From the NCBI RefSeq assembly GCF_003254525.1, contig NZ_QFYS01000002.1, positions 124,001 to 188,000 of the forward strand: a stretch of 64,000 nucleotides of DNA, in the 5' to 3' direction. How positions within the stretch are numbered: the first letter of the stretch is position 1; every line of letters begins with the position of its first letter. The notes under the pieces are model-generated. The model made no database searches. It had not been told where the DNA came from and saw only the letters and a list, made by a program, of their open reading frames with translations. Source of the stretch: Phenylobacterium kunshanense (GTDB taxonomy: Bacteria; Pseudomonadota; Alphaproteobacteria; Caulobacterales; Caulobacteraceae). Shown here piece after piece: positions 1-8,069 of the stretch. Both the position numbers and the translations under genes were made by a program.

Positions 1-1109
1 GCGGCCATGGCGAAGCCCACCACCATGGAGATGCGCAAGTCCATCATCCGGACGATCCGGCCCGCGATCGGGGAGGAGACGAACATGGCGAGACCCGACA
101 CCAGCATCGTGGTGCCCACCTCGGCCGAGGAAAATCCGCGGATCTGACCGAGGAAGATCGGCATCAGGAAGGTGCCGCCGAAGAGACTGATCCCCGTGAC
201 GAAGGTCATCAGGATGCCCAGCGCGAAGTTCGGATCCCGGAAGGGCTTCAGGGACACGATCGGCTGCCAGTAGGCGAGCTGGCGCCAGATGAAGGCGACG
301 CCCGTGATCACGGCCGTGACGGTCAACCACAGAATGAGGGTGTCCTCGAACCAGTTCTCGCTCGCCCCCTCCTCGAGGACGTACTGCATGGAGAGCAGGA
401 ATACCGCCATGAGGATGAGGCCCCACCAGTCGATCCCCTTCGACAGGCTCGGGTCGCCCTTGTCGAAGTCGGCGTAGCGGCCGACGAGGAAGATCACCAG
501 CACACCCACCGGGATGTTGATGAAGAACAGCCAGCGCCAGCTCAGCAGGTCGGTGAGATGTCCGCCGAGCGTTGGACCGATCGTCGAGGACAGCGTCACG
601 ATCAGGCCCACGATGACGTTGGCGGTCACGCGGCGCTCGGGCGGGAAGACCGTCATGGCCGTGGCGAAGACCGGCGGGATCATCGCCCCCGCGAACAGGC
701 CCTGAAGCGCACGGAAGCCGATCATGAGCGGCACGGAGGACGACAGTCCCACCGCCGCGGAGGTTATGACGAAGCCGATGACGGCGCCCACATAGACCGC
801 GCGGGTGCCCCACATCTTGGTCAGGTAGGCGGTGAGCGGCATGATCACCACCTCGGCCAGGAGGTAGATGGTCTGCACCCAGCTGATCTCGTCGGCGGTG
901 GCGCCAATGCCCGACTGGATCTGCACCAGCGAGCTGGCCACGATCTGAATGTCGAGCATGGCCATGAACTGGCCGATGACCATCCCGCCGAAGCCGAGGA
1001 AGACCTTGACCCAGTCCACATATGCGCCATCCGCCCCCAGCACGGCGGGCGGGGGCGCGGGCGGCGGCCGGGGCCGCTTGCCGCCGGAGGGAAGGACCGC
1101 GTCGGTCAC
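1..1109 (-). CDS. DHA2-family drug:H+ antiporter (EmrB-like), 3' end outside window
   Basis: Multidrug efflux permease of the 14-helix DHA2 branch of the major facilitator superfamily, acting in the inner membrane with the adaptor encoded just upstream. About 369 codons are visible and the frame is still open at base 1. The N-terminal region holds the family signatures: a first helix ending MAMLDIQIVASSLVQIQ, the loop LTKMWGTRAVY, then helices around FRALQGLFAGAMIPP and TIGPTLGG (motif C). The GTG start at 1109 lies 4 nt after the adaptor's stop, so the two genes are probably translationally coupled. No good ribosome binding site is visible, so the exact start is a best guess. Substrate unknown. 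Confidence 0.88.
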   Translation of the reverse strand, partial: MTDAVLPSGGKRPRPPPAPPPAVLGADGAYVDWVKVFLGFGGMVIGQFMAMLDIQIVASSLVQIQSGIGATADEISWVQTIYLLAEVVIMPLTAYLTKMWGTRAVYVGAVIGFVITSAAVGLSSSVPLMIGFRALQGLFAGAMIPPVFATAMTVFPPERRVTANVIVGLIVTLSSTIGPTLGGHLTDLLSWRWLFFINIPVGVLVIFLVGRYADFDKGDPSLSKGIDWWGLILMAVFLLSMQYVLEEGASENWFEDTLILWLTVTAVITGVAFIWRQLAYWQPIVSLKPFRDPNFALGILMTFVTGISLFGGTFLMPIFLGQIRGFSSAEVGTTMLVSGLAMFVSSPIAGRIVRMMDLRISMVVGFAMA

Positions 1110-1113
1110 GGGA

Positions 1114-2226
1114 TCAGCGCTGCGCGCCCTGGCGGGCGAGGCGGGTCGCCGCGTCGGAAGCGCCGGACTCGGCGAACGAGGGCCCCGTGTCGCGGGTCAC
1201 ATCCACCTTCACCTTCAGCGACAGGCCAGGACGCAGGCCGCCAGCCAGCTTCTGGTCGCGATCGATGGCGATGCGGACCGGCAGGCGCTGGGTGATCTTG
1301 GTAAAGTTGCCGACCGCGTTCTCAACGGGGATCAGGGCGAACTCCGCCCCAGTGGCCGGCGCGAACGACGCCACCCGGCCACGGATGGCCTCGTCGCCGA
1401 AAGCGTCGGCGCGGATCTCCACCGGTTGCCCGATGCGAAGGCGCGCGACCTGGGTCTCCTTGAAATTGGCGACCACATAGGCCTGCTGCAGCGGGACCAG
1501 GCTCATCAGCGCGCCGCCGGGACGGACGTATTGCCCGACCCGCACGCTGCGGGCCCCGACCACACCCGCCGTCGGCGCGCGGATCTCGGTCCGGGAAAGA
1601 TCGATGCGGATCTGCTCGGCCGCCGCGCGCGCCGCCGCCGCCTGGGCCAGGCTCTGAGCCCGGGCGGAGCCCAGCGACTCCGCGACCCTACGCTCGGCCT
1701 CCAGGGCGGCCTGCGCCTGAGTGACGCCGGCGACAGCCTGCTCCTGCGTCGTGCGGGCGGTCTGGGCCCGCTGGGTGGAGACCCAGCCGGACTTCGCAAG
1801 CTGGCCATAGCGGTTCAGCTCGGACGTCGCCCACTTCGCCTGGGCTTCGGCGCTGGCCACCGCGGCGGCCCGCTGGGCGATCAGCGCCTGTTCCAGGCGG
1901 GCCTTGTCGTCCACAGCCGCGACCGCCGCCTCCAGGGCCTGGGCGCTGGCCTCGGCCTGGGCGAGCCGCGCCCGGATGGTGGCCGGATCGATGCGGACCA
2001 GCACCTGGCCGGGGGTCACCGCCTGGTTGTCGTCCACCAGGACCTCGGCCACATAGCCGTCCACGAGCGGTGCGATCGTCACCTTGTCGGCCGCGACGAA
2101 GGCGTTGTCTGTCGTCTCGTATTTCTGACGTTCGGCCCACCAGAGCCCGCCGCCGACGGCGACCGCCAGCGCGGCCAGCCCCCCCGCGGCCAGGGGAACG
2201 ACGCGACCCTTCGGCAAACCGGCCAT
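1114..2226 (-). CDS. HlyD/EmrA-family efflux membrane-fusion protein
   Basis: Periplasmic adaptor of a tripartite efflux pump, linking the DHA2 permease downstream to an outer-membrane channel. The 370-aa product starts MAGLPKGRVVPL and has one membrane anchor (about residues 8-27), then the biotinyl-lipoyl half motif VDGYVAEVLVDDNQ, a long Ala/Gln/Glu-rich coiled-coil hairpin (roughly 90-200), the second half motif around RAPTAGVVGARSV and a beta-barrel with ANFKETQVARLRIGQ, typical of EmrA/VceA. I chose the ATG at 2226 over an upstream in-frame ATG at 2307, because the longer version adds 27 atypical residues and runs across an operator-like palindrome. First gene of an emrAB-type operon. 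Confidence 0.9.
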   Translation of the reverse strand: MAGLPKGRVVPLAAGGLAALAVAVGGGLWWAERQKYETTDNAFVAADKVTIAPLVDGYVAEVLVDDNQAVTPGQVLVRIDPATIRARLAQAEASAQALEAAVAAVDDKARLEQALIAQRAAAVASAEAQAKWATSELNRYGQLAKSGWVSTQRAQTARTTQEQAVAGVTQAQAALEAERRVAESLGSARAQSLAQAAAARAAAEQIRIDLSRTEIRAPTAGVVGARSVRVGQYVRPGGALMSLVPLQQAYVVANFKETQVARLRIGQPVEIRADAFGDEAIRGRVASFAPATGAEFALIPVENAVGNFTKITQRLPVRIAIDRDQKLAGGLRPGLSLKVKVDVTRDTGPSFAESGASDAATRLARQGAQR

Positions 2227-2253
2227 TCGAAAATCCAGTCCCGCACTGAAAAT

Positions 2254-2269
2254 TGGACTACGCAGTCCA
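2254..2269. promoter_or_regulatory. Operator-like palindrome 1 (TGGAC-N6-GTCCA)
   Basis: Perfect inverted repeat TGGACTACGCAGTCCA, 28 bases upstream of the efflux adaptor start. A second copy with the same arms lies at 2316-2331. The form suits a dimeric TetR- or MarR-type repressor; no such regulator gene is in the window. Confidence 0.55.
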
Positions 2270-2315
2270 TTCTCTTCGAAAATGGAGACGCGAACCGCCT
2301 GTCGCAAGCGAAATA

Positions 2316-2331
2316 TGGACGCATCGGTCCA
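2316..2331. promoter_or_regulatory. Operator-like palindrome 2 (TGGAC-N6-GTCCA)
   Basis: TGGACGCATCGGTCCA has the same 5-base arms and 6-base spacer as the palindrome at 2254-2269, with a different spacer sequence. The centres are 62 bp apart, about six helical turns, so two bound dimers would sit on nearly the same DNA face between the divergent efflux and hydroxylase genes. Confidence 0.5.
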
Positions 2332-2388
2332 GTCTTGGCGGCCCGCGGCGACTGGACGCGGCCGGTCTTTTCATGGCCTATCCGCGCC

Positions 2389-3642
2389 ATGAGCGAAGGG
2401 TTCGACGCGGACGTCATCATCGCCGGCGCTGGCGTGGCCGGGGCGACCCTGGCCCTGGGGTTGGCCCAGGGCGGGCTGAAACCCCTGCTGATCGATCCCG
2501 TGCCCTTCGAGAGCCAACTGGCGCCCACGTTCGACGGGAGGGCCTGGGCGATCGCCTACGCGGCCTACCGCCAGTGGCGCGCGCTTGGCCTCGCGGAGGC
2601 GCTGGATCCCCACGCCCAGCGGATCGAGCAGATCCTGGTCACCGACGGCCGCACGCCCGGCGCGGCGGCGGCGGCGCAGACGCCGTTCTTCCTCCGGTTC
2701 GATTCCGACGAGATCGCCGACCGGTCCGATGGCGAACCGCTTGGCTACCTCCTGGAGAACCGCCACGTCCGCGCCGCGGTAGCGGACGCCCTGGCGGCGG
2801 CAGGCGTCGAGGTCCTGGCCCCGGCGCGCGTCGCCTCGGCGACGTTCGGGGCGCGCTGCGCCGAGGTGACCCTCGCCGACGGCCGCGTGCTGAGGGCGCC
2901 GCTTGTAGTGGGAGCCGAAGGTCGCGGCTCGATCATCCGCGAGCAGGCCGGCATCGGCGCCATCGGCTGGGACTACGGACAGACCGGCGTCGTGGCGACC
3001 GTTCGCCTCGAGCGTCCGCACGAGGGGGTGGCGCACGAGTACTTCCTGCCCGGCGGGCCCTTCGCGATCCTGCCCCTGACCGACAACCGCGCCAGCCTGG
3101 TGTGGACCGAGAGCGCGGCGCGGGGGGCGGCGCTGAAGTCGGCGCGGCCTGAGATGTTCCAGGCCCACCTGGAACGGCGCTTCGGCGACTTCCTGGGCGA
3201 CGTCCAGGTGGAGGGTCCGGTCTTCGCCTATCCGCTGAACCTGCAGCTCGCCGAGCGGCTCGCAGCGCCGCGCGTGGCGCTACTGGGAGACGCCGCCCAT
3301 GGCGTGCACCCGATCGCCGGTCAGGGGCTGAACCTGGGCCTGAAGGGCTCGGCCGCACTCGCCGAAACACTGGTCGAGGCCGCGCGTCTCGGCGAGGACA
3401 TCGGCTCGGAAGTCGTCCTGGAGCGCTACGCCGCCTGGCGAAGGTTCGACACGGTGATGCTGTCCGCCGGCATGGACGCCTTCGTGCACCTGTTCTCGAA
3501 CGACAACCCGCTGCTGCGCCTGGGTCGCGGGATCGGCATGGCCGCGGTCAACCGGATCGCGCCGGCCCGCCGCTTCTTCATGCACGAAGCCGGCGGCGCC
3601 GTCGGCGACCTGCCGAAGCTGCTGCGCGGCGAGGCGCTGTAG
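2389..3642 (+). CDS. UbiH/UbiF/COQ6-family FAD-dependent hydroxylase
   Basis: Flavoprotein monooxygenase of the ubiquinone-biosynthesis family that hydroxylates the polyprenyl aromatic ring. The 417-aa protein has the N-terminal Rossmann motif IIAGAGVAGATLALGLA (about residues 9-25), a mid-protein VVGAEGRGSIIREQAG segment (DG-like NADPH/FAD motif) and the C-terminal FAD motif GDAAHGVHPIAGQGLNLGLK that defines UbiH/COQ6 proteins. Start is the ATG at 2389 (MSEGFDADV); the frame is open far upstream, but that part is antisense to the efflux genes. Which ring position it modifies (UbiH, UbiI, UbiF, UbiL or UbiM type) cannot be told from sequence alone. It ends directly against the stop of the convergent Trm112-like gene. 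Confidence 0.88.
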   Translation: MSEGFDADVIIAGAGVAGATLALGLAQGGLKPLLIDPVPFESQLAPTFDGRAWAIAYAAYRQWRALGLAEALDPHAQRIEQILVTDGRTPGAAAAAQTPFFLRFDSDEIADRSDGEPLGYLLENRHVRAAVADALAAAGVEVLAPARVASATFGARCAEVTLADGRVLRAPLVVGAEGRGSIIREQAGIGAIGWDYGQTGVVATVRLERPHEGVAHEYFLPGGPFAILPLTDNRASLVWTESAARGAALKSARPEMFQAHLERRFGDFLGDVQVEGPVFAYPLNLQLAERLAAPRVALLGDAAHGVHPIAGQGLNLGLKGSAALAETLVEAARLGEDIGSEVVLERYAAWRRFDTVMLSAGMDAFVHLFSNDNPLLRLGRGIGMAAVNRIAPARRFFMHEAGGAVGDLPKLLRGEAL

Positions 3643-3837
3643 CTACTCGCCCTCGTCCAGGGCGCGCGCTTCCTCGGGCAGCATGATCGGCACGCCGTCG
3701 CGGATCGGATAGGCAAGGCGGGCGCCCCTGCTGATCAGTTCGCCCTTCTCGCGGTCGTAGTCCAGCGGCCCGCGGGTGACCGGGCAGACCAGGATCTCCA
3801 GCAGGCGGGGATCGACGGCGGCGTTCGTTTCGCTCAT
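3643..3837 (-). CDS. Trm112/UPF0434 (YcaR-like) small protein
   Basis: A 64-aa Trm112-family protein. The core [17 protein letters not shown], followed by [25 protein letters not shown], is the signature of this short beta-rich fold; in other organisms Trm112 activates methyltransferases, while the bacterial role is poorly known. Only one cysteine is present, so the zinc knuckle seen in eukaryotic Trm112 is absent, as is usual for bacterial members. Start is the ATG at 3837 ([10 protein letters not shown]). It follows the LON-domain gene by 10 nt and probably belongs to the run CnoX, LON-domain, Trm112. Its stop codon abuts the stop of the convergent UbiH-like gene. Confidence 0.85.
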   Translation of the reverse strand: MSETNAAVDPRLLEILVCPVTRGPLDYDREKGELISRGARLAYPIRDGVPIMLPEEARALDEGE

Positions 3838-3847
3838 GGACCTCGTC

Positions 3848-4504
3848 CTACTGCAGCGACGGCCGCTCGTCATCCGCGTCGCTGGCGTCGATTTCCAGCA
3901 GCGTCGTCAGCGTCTCGAACCGGGCCGGAAGGTCGGGAACCTCCAGGAAAGCCTGCTTCTCGGCCGGCTCGAAGGGCAGGCCCATGCAGAGGCTGTTCAC
4001 CAGCGCCTCGAGCGGCGCCCCGCTGGCGGTGTCCCAGTCGATGTCCAGTTCGCGCCGGTTCAGGTAGCGCTTGAGCGCGGTGGCGAAACGCGCGCGGGCA
4101 GGGGCCGCCACCTCGACCTCTTCGTCGCGCGCGAGATCGCCGGCGAACCGATCGTATCTCGCCCGCACCTGGCGATAGGGCAGGCGCAAGTCGAGTTCCT
4201 CGCCGACCTCGAAGCGGCACACGCCCGTGAGGGTGATCAAATAGCGGCCGTCCGACGTCTCGGCATAGCTCGTGATCCTTCCGAGGCAGCCCACGTGTTC
4301 CAGGATCGGCCGGGCCCGCGACCCACCCCGGGTCTGAACCATGCCAATGACCCGGTCCCCAGCCATCGCGTCATCGACCATGTTCAGGTAGCGCGGCTCG
4401 AAGATCTGCAGCGGCAGGTCGCCGCCGGGCAGCAGCAGCGCCCCGTCCAGCGGGAACACCGGGATGAGCTGCGGCAGTTCCGACGTCTGGCGATAGGACG
4501 CCAT
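3848..4504 (-). CDS. LON peptidase substrate-binding (LonN) domain protein
   Basis: Stand-alone LON N-terminal domain protein of 218 aa with no ATPase or peptidase part. It begins with the typical strand [34 protein letters not shown] and continues with IGMVQTR...LGRITSY and a helical C-terminal half ending [11 protein letters not shown]-like. Such single-domain proteins are common next to thioredoxin genes in alphaproteobacteria; a role in substrate recognition or proteostasis is assumed from the domain and has not been shown. The gene lies 9 nt after the CnoX-type thioredoxin gene and 10 nt before the Trm112-like gene, suggesting one transcript. Confidence 0.88.
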   Translation of the reverse strand: MASYRQTSELPQLIPVFPLDGALLLPGGDLPLQIFEPRYLNMVDDAMAGDRVIGMVQTRGGSRARPILEHVGCLGRITSYAETSDGRYLITLTGVCRFEVGEELDLRLPYRQVRARYDRFAGDLARDEEVEVAAPARARFATALKRYLNRRELDIDWDTASGAPLEALVNSLCMGLPFEPAEKQAFLEVPDLPARFETLTTLLEIDASDADDERPSLQ

Positions 4505-4513
4505 GGCGCACCC

Positions 4514-5428
4514 TCAGCTGAACAGTATGGCGGACAGTTTGCGGCGGCCCTGCTTGGCGACATCCGACATCGGACCGGCGGCCTCGAAGATGGTGAGCAG
4601 CTGCTTGCGGGCCGCCTGCTCGTTCCATTCCCGATCGCGGCCGATGCTTTCGATGAGCTGGTCCGCCGCCTCCATCAGCCGGTTCTGGCCGGCCAGGGCC
4701 TTGGCGTACTCCAGGCGCGCCTCATGGTCGTCAGGGTCGGCGGCCAGACGTCGTTCGAACTCCGCCGTCTCCGATGGCGCCTCGGCCGCCAGCGTCAGCG
4801 CGGCGCGCACCGCGTCGATGTCGGGGTCCTTGGCGTCCTCCGGCGCCATCTCCAGCACCTCCGCCGCGCGCTCGAGGTCGCCGGCCTGTTGGTAGAGGCG
4901 CGCGAGACCGCCGATCGCCTTCACGTTCGAAGGGTCCATCTGCAGCACCTGAGCATAGGCCTGGGCGGCCCCGCCCATGTCGCCGAGCTCGAGGGATTCC
5001 TTGGCGAGCGCCAGCAGGTCGTCCACCGGCGAGCCGCTCCCGCCGCCGCCCATACCAGCGATGCGGTCGATGAACTGCTTCACCTGGCTGTCGGGCAGGG
5101 CTCCCATGAACCCGTCCACGGGCCGGCCGTCCACGAAGGCGAACACGGCCGGGATCGACTGAACACGGAGCTGACCCGCGTAGGCGGGGTTCCGGTCGAT
5201 GTCGATCTTCACCAGCTTCACCGCGCCCTTGGCGGCCAGGACCGCCTTCTCCAGCGCCGGGCCAAGCTGGCGGCATGGGCCGCACCATGTCGCCCAGAAG
5301 TCGACGATCACTGGCGTCGTCTTCGACGCCTCGACCACGTCGGCCATGAAGCTCTGGTCGGTGGCGTCCTTGATGAGGTCCGCCTTGTTGGCCGCCGGTT
5401 GGCCTTGGGTTTCCCCGATCAGGGTCAT
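4514..5428 (-). CDS. CnoX/YbbN-type thioredoxin with TPR-like C-terminal domain
   Basis: Chaperedoxin-type protein of 304 aa: an N-terminal thioredoxin domain (residues about 20-125) joined to tetratricopeptide-like helices (about 135-300). It acts in the cytosol as a holdase that guards unfolded proteins during oxidative stress. The redox motif is intact, WATWCGPC with Cys49 and Cys52, unlike Escherichia coli YbbN where the motif has degenerated. The cis-proline loop is VQSIPAVFAF. The C-terminal part has repeats such as GDMGGAAQAYAQVLQMDP and AGDLERAAEVLEMAP. The start at 5428 (MTLIGETQGQ) gives the usual family length. Probably the first gene of an operon with the LON-domain gene. Confidence 0.9.
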   Translation of the reverse strand: MTLIGETQGQPAANKADLIKDATDQSFMADVVEASKTTPVIVDFWATWCGPCRQLGPALEKAVLAAKGAVKLVKIDIDRNPAYAGQLRVQSIPAVFAFVDGRPVDGFMGALPDSQVKQFIDRIAGMGGGGSGSPVDDLLALAKESLELGDMGGAAQAYAQVLQMDPSNVKAIGGLARLYQQAGDLERAAEVLEMAPEDAKDPDIDAVRAALTLAAEAPSETAEFERRLAADPDDHEARLEYAKALAGQNRLMEAADQLIESIGRDREWNEQAARKQLLTIFEAAGPMSDVAKQGRRKLSAILFS

Positions 5429-5496
5429 GCCCGTCCGTTCCTTGTAGGTGAGAGTCTAACGTCCTGCCGCCAAGATGGTCGCAACCGGCCCGCGCT

Positions 5497-6015
5497 TCAA
5501 CGCGCGAGCGGCTCGACGACCGCCATGGCCTCGAAATCCACCACTATCGGCTCCACGCCGATAGCAGCCAGGAACCGCCGCAAGCCCTCCTGGCTGACGG
5601 TCGTGGTCGCGGTGTTGGTCAGGGGGTGGAAGTTCACAAGCTCCGCCTCGGCCAGCGTTCGGTCGAGGACGAACCTCACCCGGCGGCCGCTGTCGTTCAG
5701 CAGGCCGAAGGCCGTCACCGAGCCCGGGGCCACCCCCAGCGTCTCCGCCATCAGCTCGGCATTGCCGAACGACAGCCGGGCCGAACCGATTACGGTGTGC
5801 AGCTTCTTCAGGTCGATCCGCGCGTGGCCCTCGGCCGAGACGAGCCAGAGCTGGCCCTTGGCGTCCTTGAGGAACAGGTTCTTCGTGTGCGCGCCCGGTA
5901 TCCGGGCCTTGATCTCCTCGCCCTCGTCCACGGTGAACACCGCGGGGTGATCGTGGGTGGTCTGTTGCACGCCGTGGTCGGCGAGAAAGTCGAGCAGATC
6001 ATCGCGAGCGAGCAT
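5497..6015 (-). CDS. ProXp-ala/YbaK-type prolyl-tRNA deacylase
   Basis: Free-standing editing-domain protein of 172 aa that hydrolyses mischarged Ala-tRNA(Pro) (PrdX/ProXp-ala branch of the YbaK superfamily), acting in the cytosol beside prolyl-tRNA synthetase. The core shows [17 protein letters not shown] with the conserved lysine of the active site, then [30 protein letters not shown], and the closing [11 protein letters not shown] motif typical of this branch. Monocistronic: 68 nt separate its stop from the thioredoxin gene's start, and a promoter-like AT-rich region lies upstream toward 6060. Family is clear; tRNA specificity follows the family. Confidence 0.88.
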   Translation of the reverse strand: MLARDDLLDFLADHGVQQTTHDHPAVFTVDEGEEIKARIPGAHTKNLFLKDAKGQLWLVSAEGHARIDLKKLHTVIGSARLSFGNAELMAETLGVAPGSVTAFGLLNDSGRRVRFVLDRTLAEAELVNFHPLTNTATTTVSQEGLRRFLAAIGVEPIVVDFEAMAVVEPLAR

Positions 6016-6114
6016 GCCCCGTAATGCGATGCCCGCCCGTCAGGGGGCAACCGCCTTGGCGCGCGATAGAAGCAAGCTCCTGGTGTGAAACGGGTTGCAA
6101 TTCCCTTTTCTGGC

Positions 6115-6156
6115 GATTCGATTCGACGAACGGCGTTTCATTAATGTATCGTTAAC
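6115..6156 (+). promoter_or_regulatory. CtrA box with two adjacent GANTC sites
   Basis: TTAA (6141-6144), 7 bases, TTAAC (6152-6156) is an exact match to the full CtrA binding consensus of Caulobacterales. Two GATTC sites, targets of the cell-cycle methylase CcrM, lie directly in tandem at 6115-6119 and 6120-6124. The group ends 45 bases upstream of the PEP-CTERM start at 6202, so it probably overlaps that promoter. Binding and methylation effects are inferred. Confidence 0.65.
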
Positions 6157-6201
6157 ACGATGCCTTCGCGGCCACAGGGCCGAATGTTGGGGAGTCGGAA
6201 G

Positions 6202-6897
6202 ATGAAGAAGCTAACCGTTGCCATGTCGGCTGTCGGCCTACTGTTGGGAGGGGCCAGCTCCGCGTCCGCTGCTGTCTCCTGGCTCGAATCCGAGGCGAAC
6301 AACCTCTACGGCGCGCCGCTCAAGTACGGCCAGACGATGCTGCTCGACTTCGACGGCATCCCCAACGCCAATGTCAGCTACGTCGGCAATGTTCAGAGCC
6401 TGGAAAATCCGGTGAGCGACTCCGCCGCGCCGCCGGTTACCGGCGGAACGACCATCTGCTGCGCCGGTGGCAATCCCTACGACGCGGACCCGACGCTATA
6501 CGCCTCGGTCCAGGGCGGCCAGACGGGGATTTTCTCCGCCCTGAACGGCTACTTCCTGACGTCGTTCAGCTTCTACATGGGCTCGCCGGACACCTATAAC
6601 CGCGTGAGGTTCAACTACGTCGGGGGCGGATTCGACGAGTTCGTCGGCGAAGACATCTGGGGCGGCACCCCGGCGGGCACCGGCGACCGGACGCAGGGCT
6701 ACCGCGTCTACTACGACTTCGGTGGCTCGAGGGTCAGCTCGATCGAATTCTCGTCTACTCAGGACGCATTCGAGTTCGATGGACTCGCGGGCACGCTGGC
6801 CGTGCCGGAACCCGGCACCTGGGCGCTCATGATCCTCGGCTTCGGCAGCGCGGGCGCCATGCTCCGCAGCCAGCGCCGTCGCATCGTCGCGGCCTGA
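6202..6897 (+). CDS. Exported PEPxxWA-CTERM protein
   Basis: Secreted protein of 231 aa sorted to the cell surface. It has a signal peptide (MKKLTVAMSAVGLLLGGASSASA, cleaved near residue 23) and a C-terminal sorting tail VPEPGTWALMILGFGSAG followed by an Arg-rich end, the PEPxxWA variant found in sphingomonads and Caulobacteraceae. The mature part is Gly-, Ser- and aromatic-rich with no named domain I recognise; a CCAGG pair of cysteines (about residues 91-92) could form a disulfide. ATG at 6202 is preceded by a GGGGAG ribosome binding site. A CtrA box lies upstream and a strong terminator follows, so this is a single-gene unit. Confidence 0.85.
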   Translation: MKKLTVAMSAVGLLLGGASSASAAVSWLESEANNLYGAPLKYGQTMLLDFDGIPNANVSYVGNVQSLENPVSDSAAPPVTGGTTICCAGGNPYDADPTLYASVQGGQTGIFSALNGYFLTSFSFYMGSPDTYNRVRFNYVGGGFDEFVGEDIWGGTPAGTGDRTQGYRVYYDFGGSRVSSIEFSSTQDAFEFDGLAGTLAVPEPGTWALMILGFGSAGAMLRSQRRRIVAA

Positions 6898-6924
6898 CGC
6901 CAGACGTTCCACTGCATTCACGGC

Positions 6925-6958
6925 AGGCCCCGGATCGCGCCGCGATCCGGGGCCTTTG
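6925..6958 (+). terminator. Rho-independent terminator
   Basis: Near-perfect inverted repeat AGGCCCCGGATCGCG / CGCGATCCGGGGCCT with a short T run immediately after, 27 bases past the stop of the PEP-CTERM gene. The very GC-rich stem and T tail fit an intrinsic terminator on the plus strand. Confidence 0.8.
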
Positions 6959-7027
6959 CTTGTGTGCTGGACGCCGCGCGCCCGCCGCGCTTAGAGGGGC
7001 CGGCAACAGTCAGCGCAGGCGAGGGCC

Positions 7028-7771
7028 ATGGAACTGGAATGCTTCCCCACCACCGAACGGCCGCCCGAGCTGATTCCCGGGCGCCCGCAGCGGGCCTGGA
7101 TGGACCGTTTCGCCTCGCGCCATCCCTATCGATGCCTGCCGCTGTCGATGGCCAACTGTTCGGGCTGGGAGCTGCTCTGTCCCACCGCCTTCACCGCCGA
7201 GTGGAACGGCGGGAACATGCAGACCGACATCACCCTGACGCCCGATCACCCGAACCCAGACTTCCACAAGCTGGCCACCAGCCACTTCAGCCATGGGGTC
7301 CTGACCTTTCACTCTGGCTACCTGTTCCGCACGCCGCCGGGCTGGTCGATGTGGGTGATGGGGCCGCCCAACCACGTGAAGGACGGCATTCAGCCCCTGG
7401 CCGGCGTGGTCGAGACCGACTGGCTGCCCTTTCCCTTCACGATGAACTGGATCTTCACCCGGCCTGGCCGGGTGCGGTTCGAGAAGGGCGAGCCCTTCTG
7501 CTTCATCACCCTGCTGCAGGACCACACCCTGCACGAGATCCAGCCGGTGATCCGGCGCATGGATTCCGACCCCGAGCTTCGCCACCAGTACGACGTCTGG
7601 GAAAAGCACCGCAGCGAGTTCAACCAGAAGATCTTCCGCGGCGATCCCGAGGCCACCAAGGAGGCTTGGCAGCGATTCTACTTCAAGGGCGAGTTCCCCG
7701 AGGAAGCGGGCGCGCCGAACCCGGAAGGGCACATCAACAAGCGCCGGCTGAAGGCTCCGAAATTCCGCTGA
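7028..7771 (+). CDS. DUF6065 family protein
   Basis: Cytosolic-looking 247-aa protein without signal peptide or membrane segments. It matches my recollection of the DUF6065 family: an aromatic-rich N-terminal part (RCLPLSMANCSGWELLCP), the middle HFSHGVLTFHSGYLFRTPPGWSMWVMGPPN, and TDWLPFPFTMNWIFTRPG before an acidic and basic tail (EKHRSEFNQKIFRGDPEA). Members occur near metabolic or secondary-metabolite genes, but no function is established. The ATG at 7028 is the first in frame with this composition. It stands between a terminator and the tRNA-Gly promoter, so it is probably transcribed alone. Confidence 0.8.
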   Translation: MELECFPTTERPPELIPGRPQRAWMDRFASRHPYRCLPLSMANCSGWELLCPTAFTAEWNGGNMQTDITLTPDHPNPDFHKLATSHFSHGVLTFHSGYLFRTPPGWSMWVMGPPNHVKDGIQPLAGVVETDWLPFPFTMNWIFTRPGRVRFEKGEPFCFITLLQDHTLHEIQPVIRRMDSDPELRHQYDVWEKHRSEFNQKIFRGDPEATKEAWQRFYFKGEFPEEAGAPNPEGHINKRRLKAPKFR

Positions 7772-7792
7772 AAATTCTCTTCGGAGAGGCGC

Positions 7793-7821
7793 TTGCAAAC
7801 CGGAAAGCGGTCTGCCATAAG
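7793..7821 (+). promoter_or_regulatory. Sigma-70-type promoter of tRNA-Gly
   Basis: TTGCAA (7793-7798), a 17-base spacer and CATAAG (7816-7821) form a well-spaced housekeeping promoter. It ends 42 bases before the tRNA and begins 22 bases after the DUF6065 stop, so it most likely drives the tRNA. Confidence 0.6.
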
Positions 7822-7863
7822 GCCGCCTCTCGCATTTGGGGGCCACAAAAACCCCCACGGAGC

Positions 7864-7938
7864 GCGGGCGTAGCTCAGGGGTAGAGCACAACCTTGCCAA
7901 GGTTGGGGTCGGGCGTTCGAATCGCCTCGCCCGCTCCA
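7864..7938 (+). tRNA. tRNA-Gly (anticodon GCC)
   Basis: A complete cloverleaf can be drawn. The acceptor GCGGGCG (7864-7870) pairs with CGCCCGC (7928-7934); the D arm contains GCTC...GAGC; the anticodon stem CAACC/GGTTG encloses the loop TTGCCAA with anticodon GCC; and the T arm carries GGGCGTTCGAATCGCC. Discriminator T at 7935, and CCA (7936-7938) is encoded. It reads the GGC/GGT glycine codons that dominate this GC-rich genome. Confidence 0.97.
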
Positions 7939-8069
7939 TTTTGCGAGAGTCTCAGACTCTGCCGTACCTAGCGGAAGACACGAGGCCTTCGGGCCTCGGA
8001 GCGATGGCGCGCGGGCTGAAAGCCGGCTAGTTCCCTATCCAAAGCAACGCCGATGGCAGGGGAACGACC

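Noticed and set aside
949-2388. Long plus-strand frame in continuity with the UbiH-like gene
   Set aside because: It is antisense to the efflux adaptor and permease, rich in Arg and Gly, and has no domain. UbiH homologues begin near MSEGFDADV at 2389.
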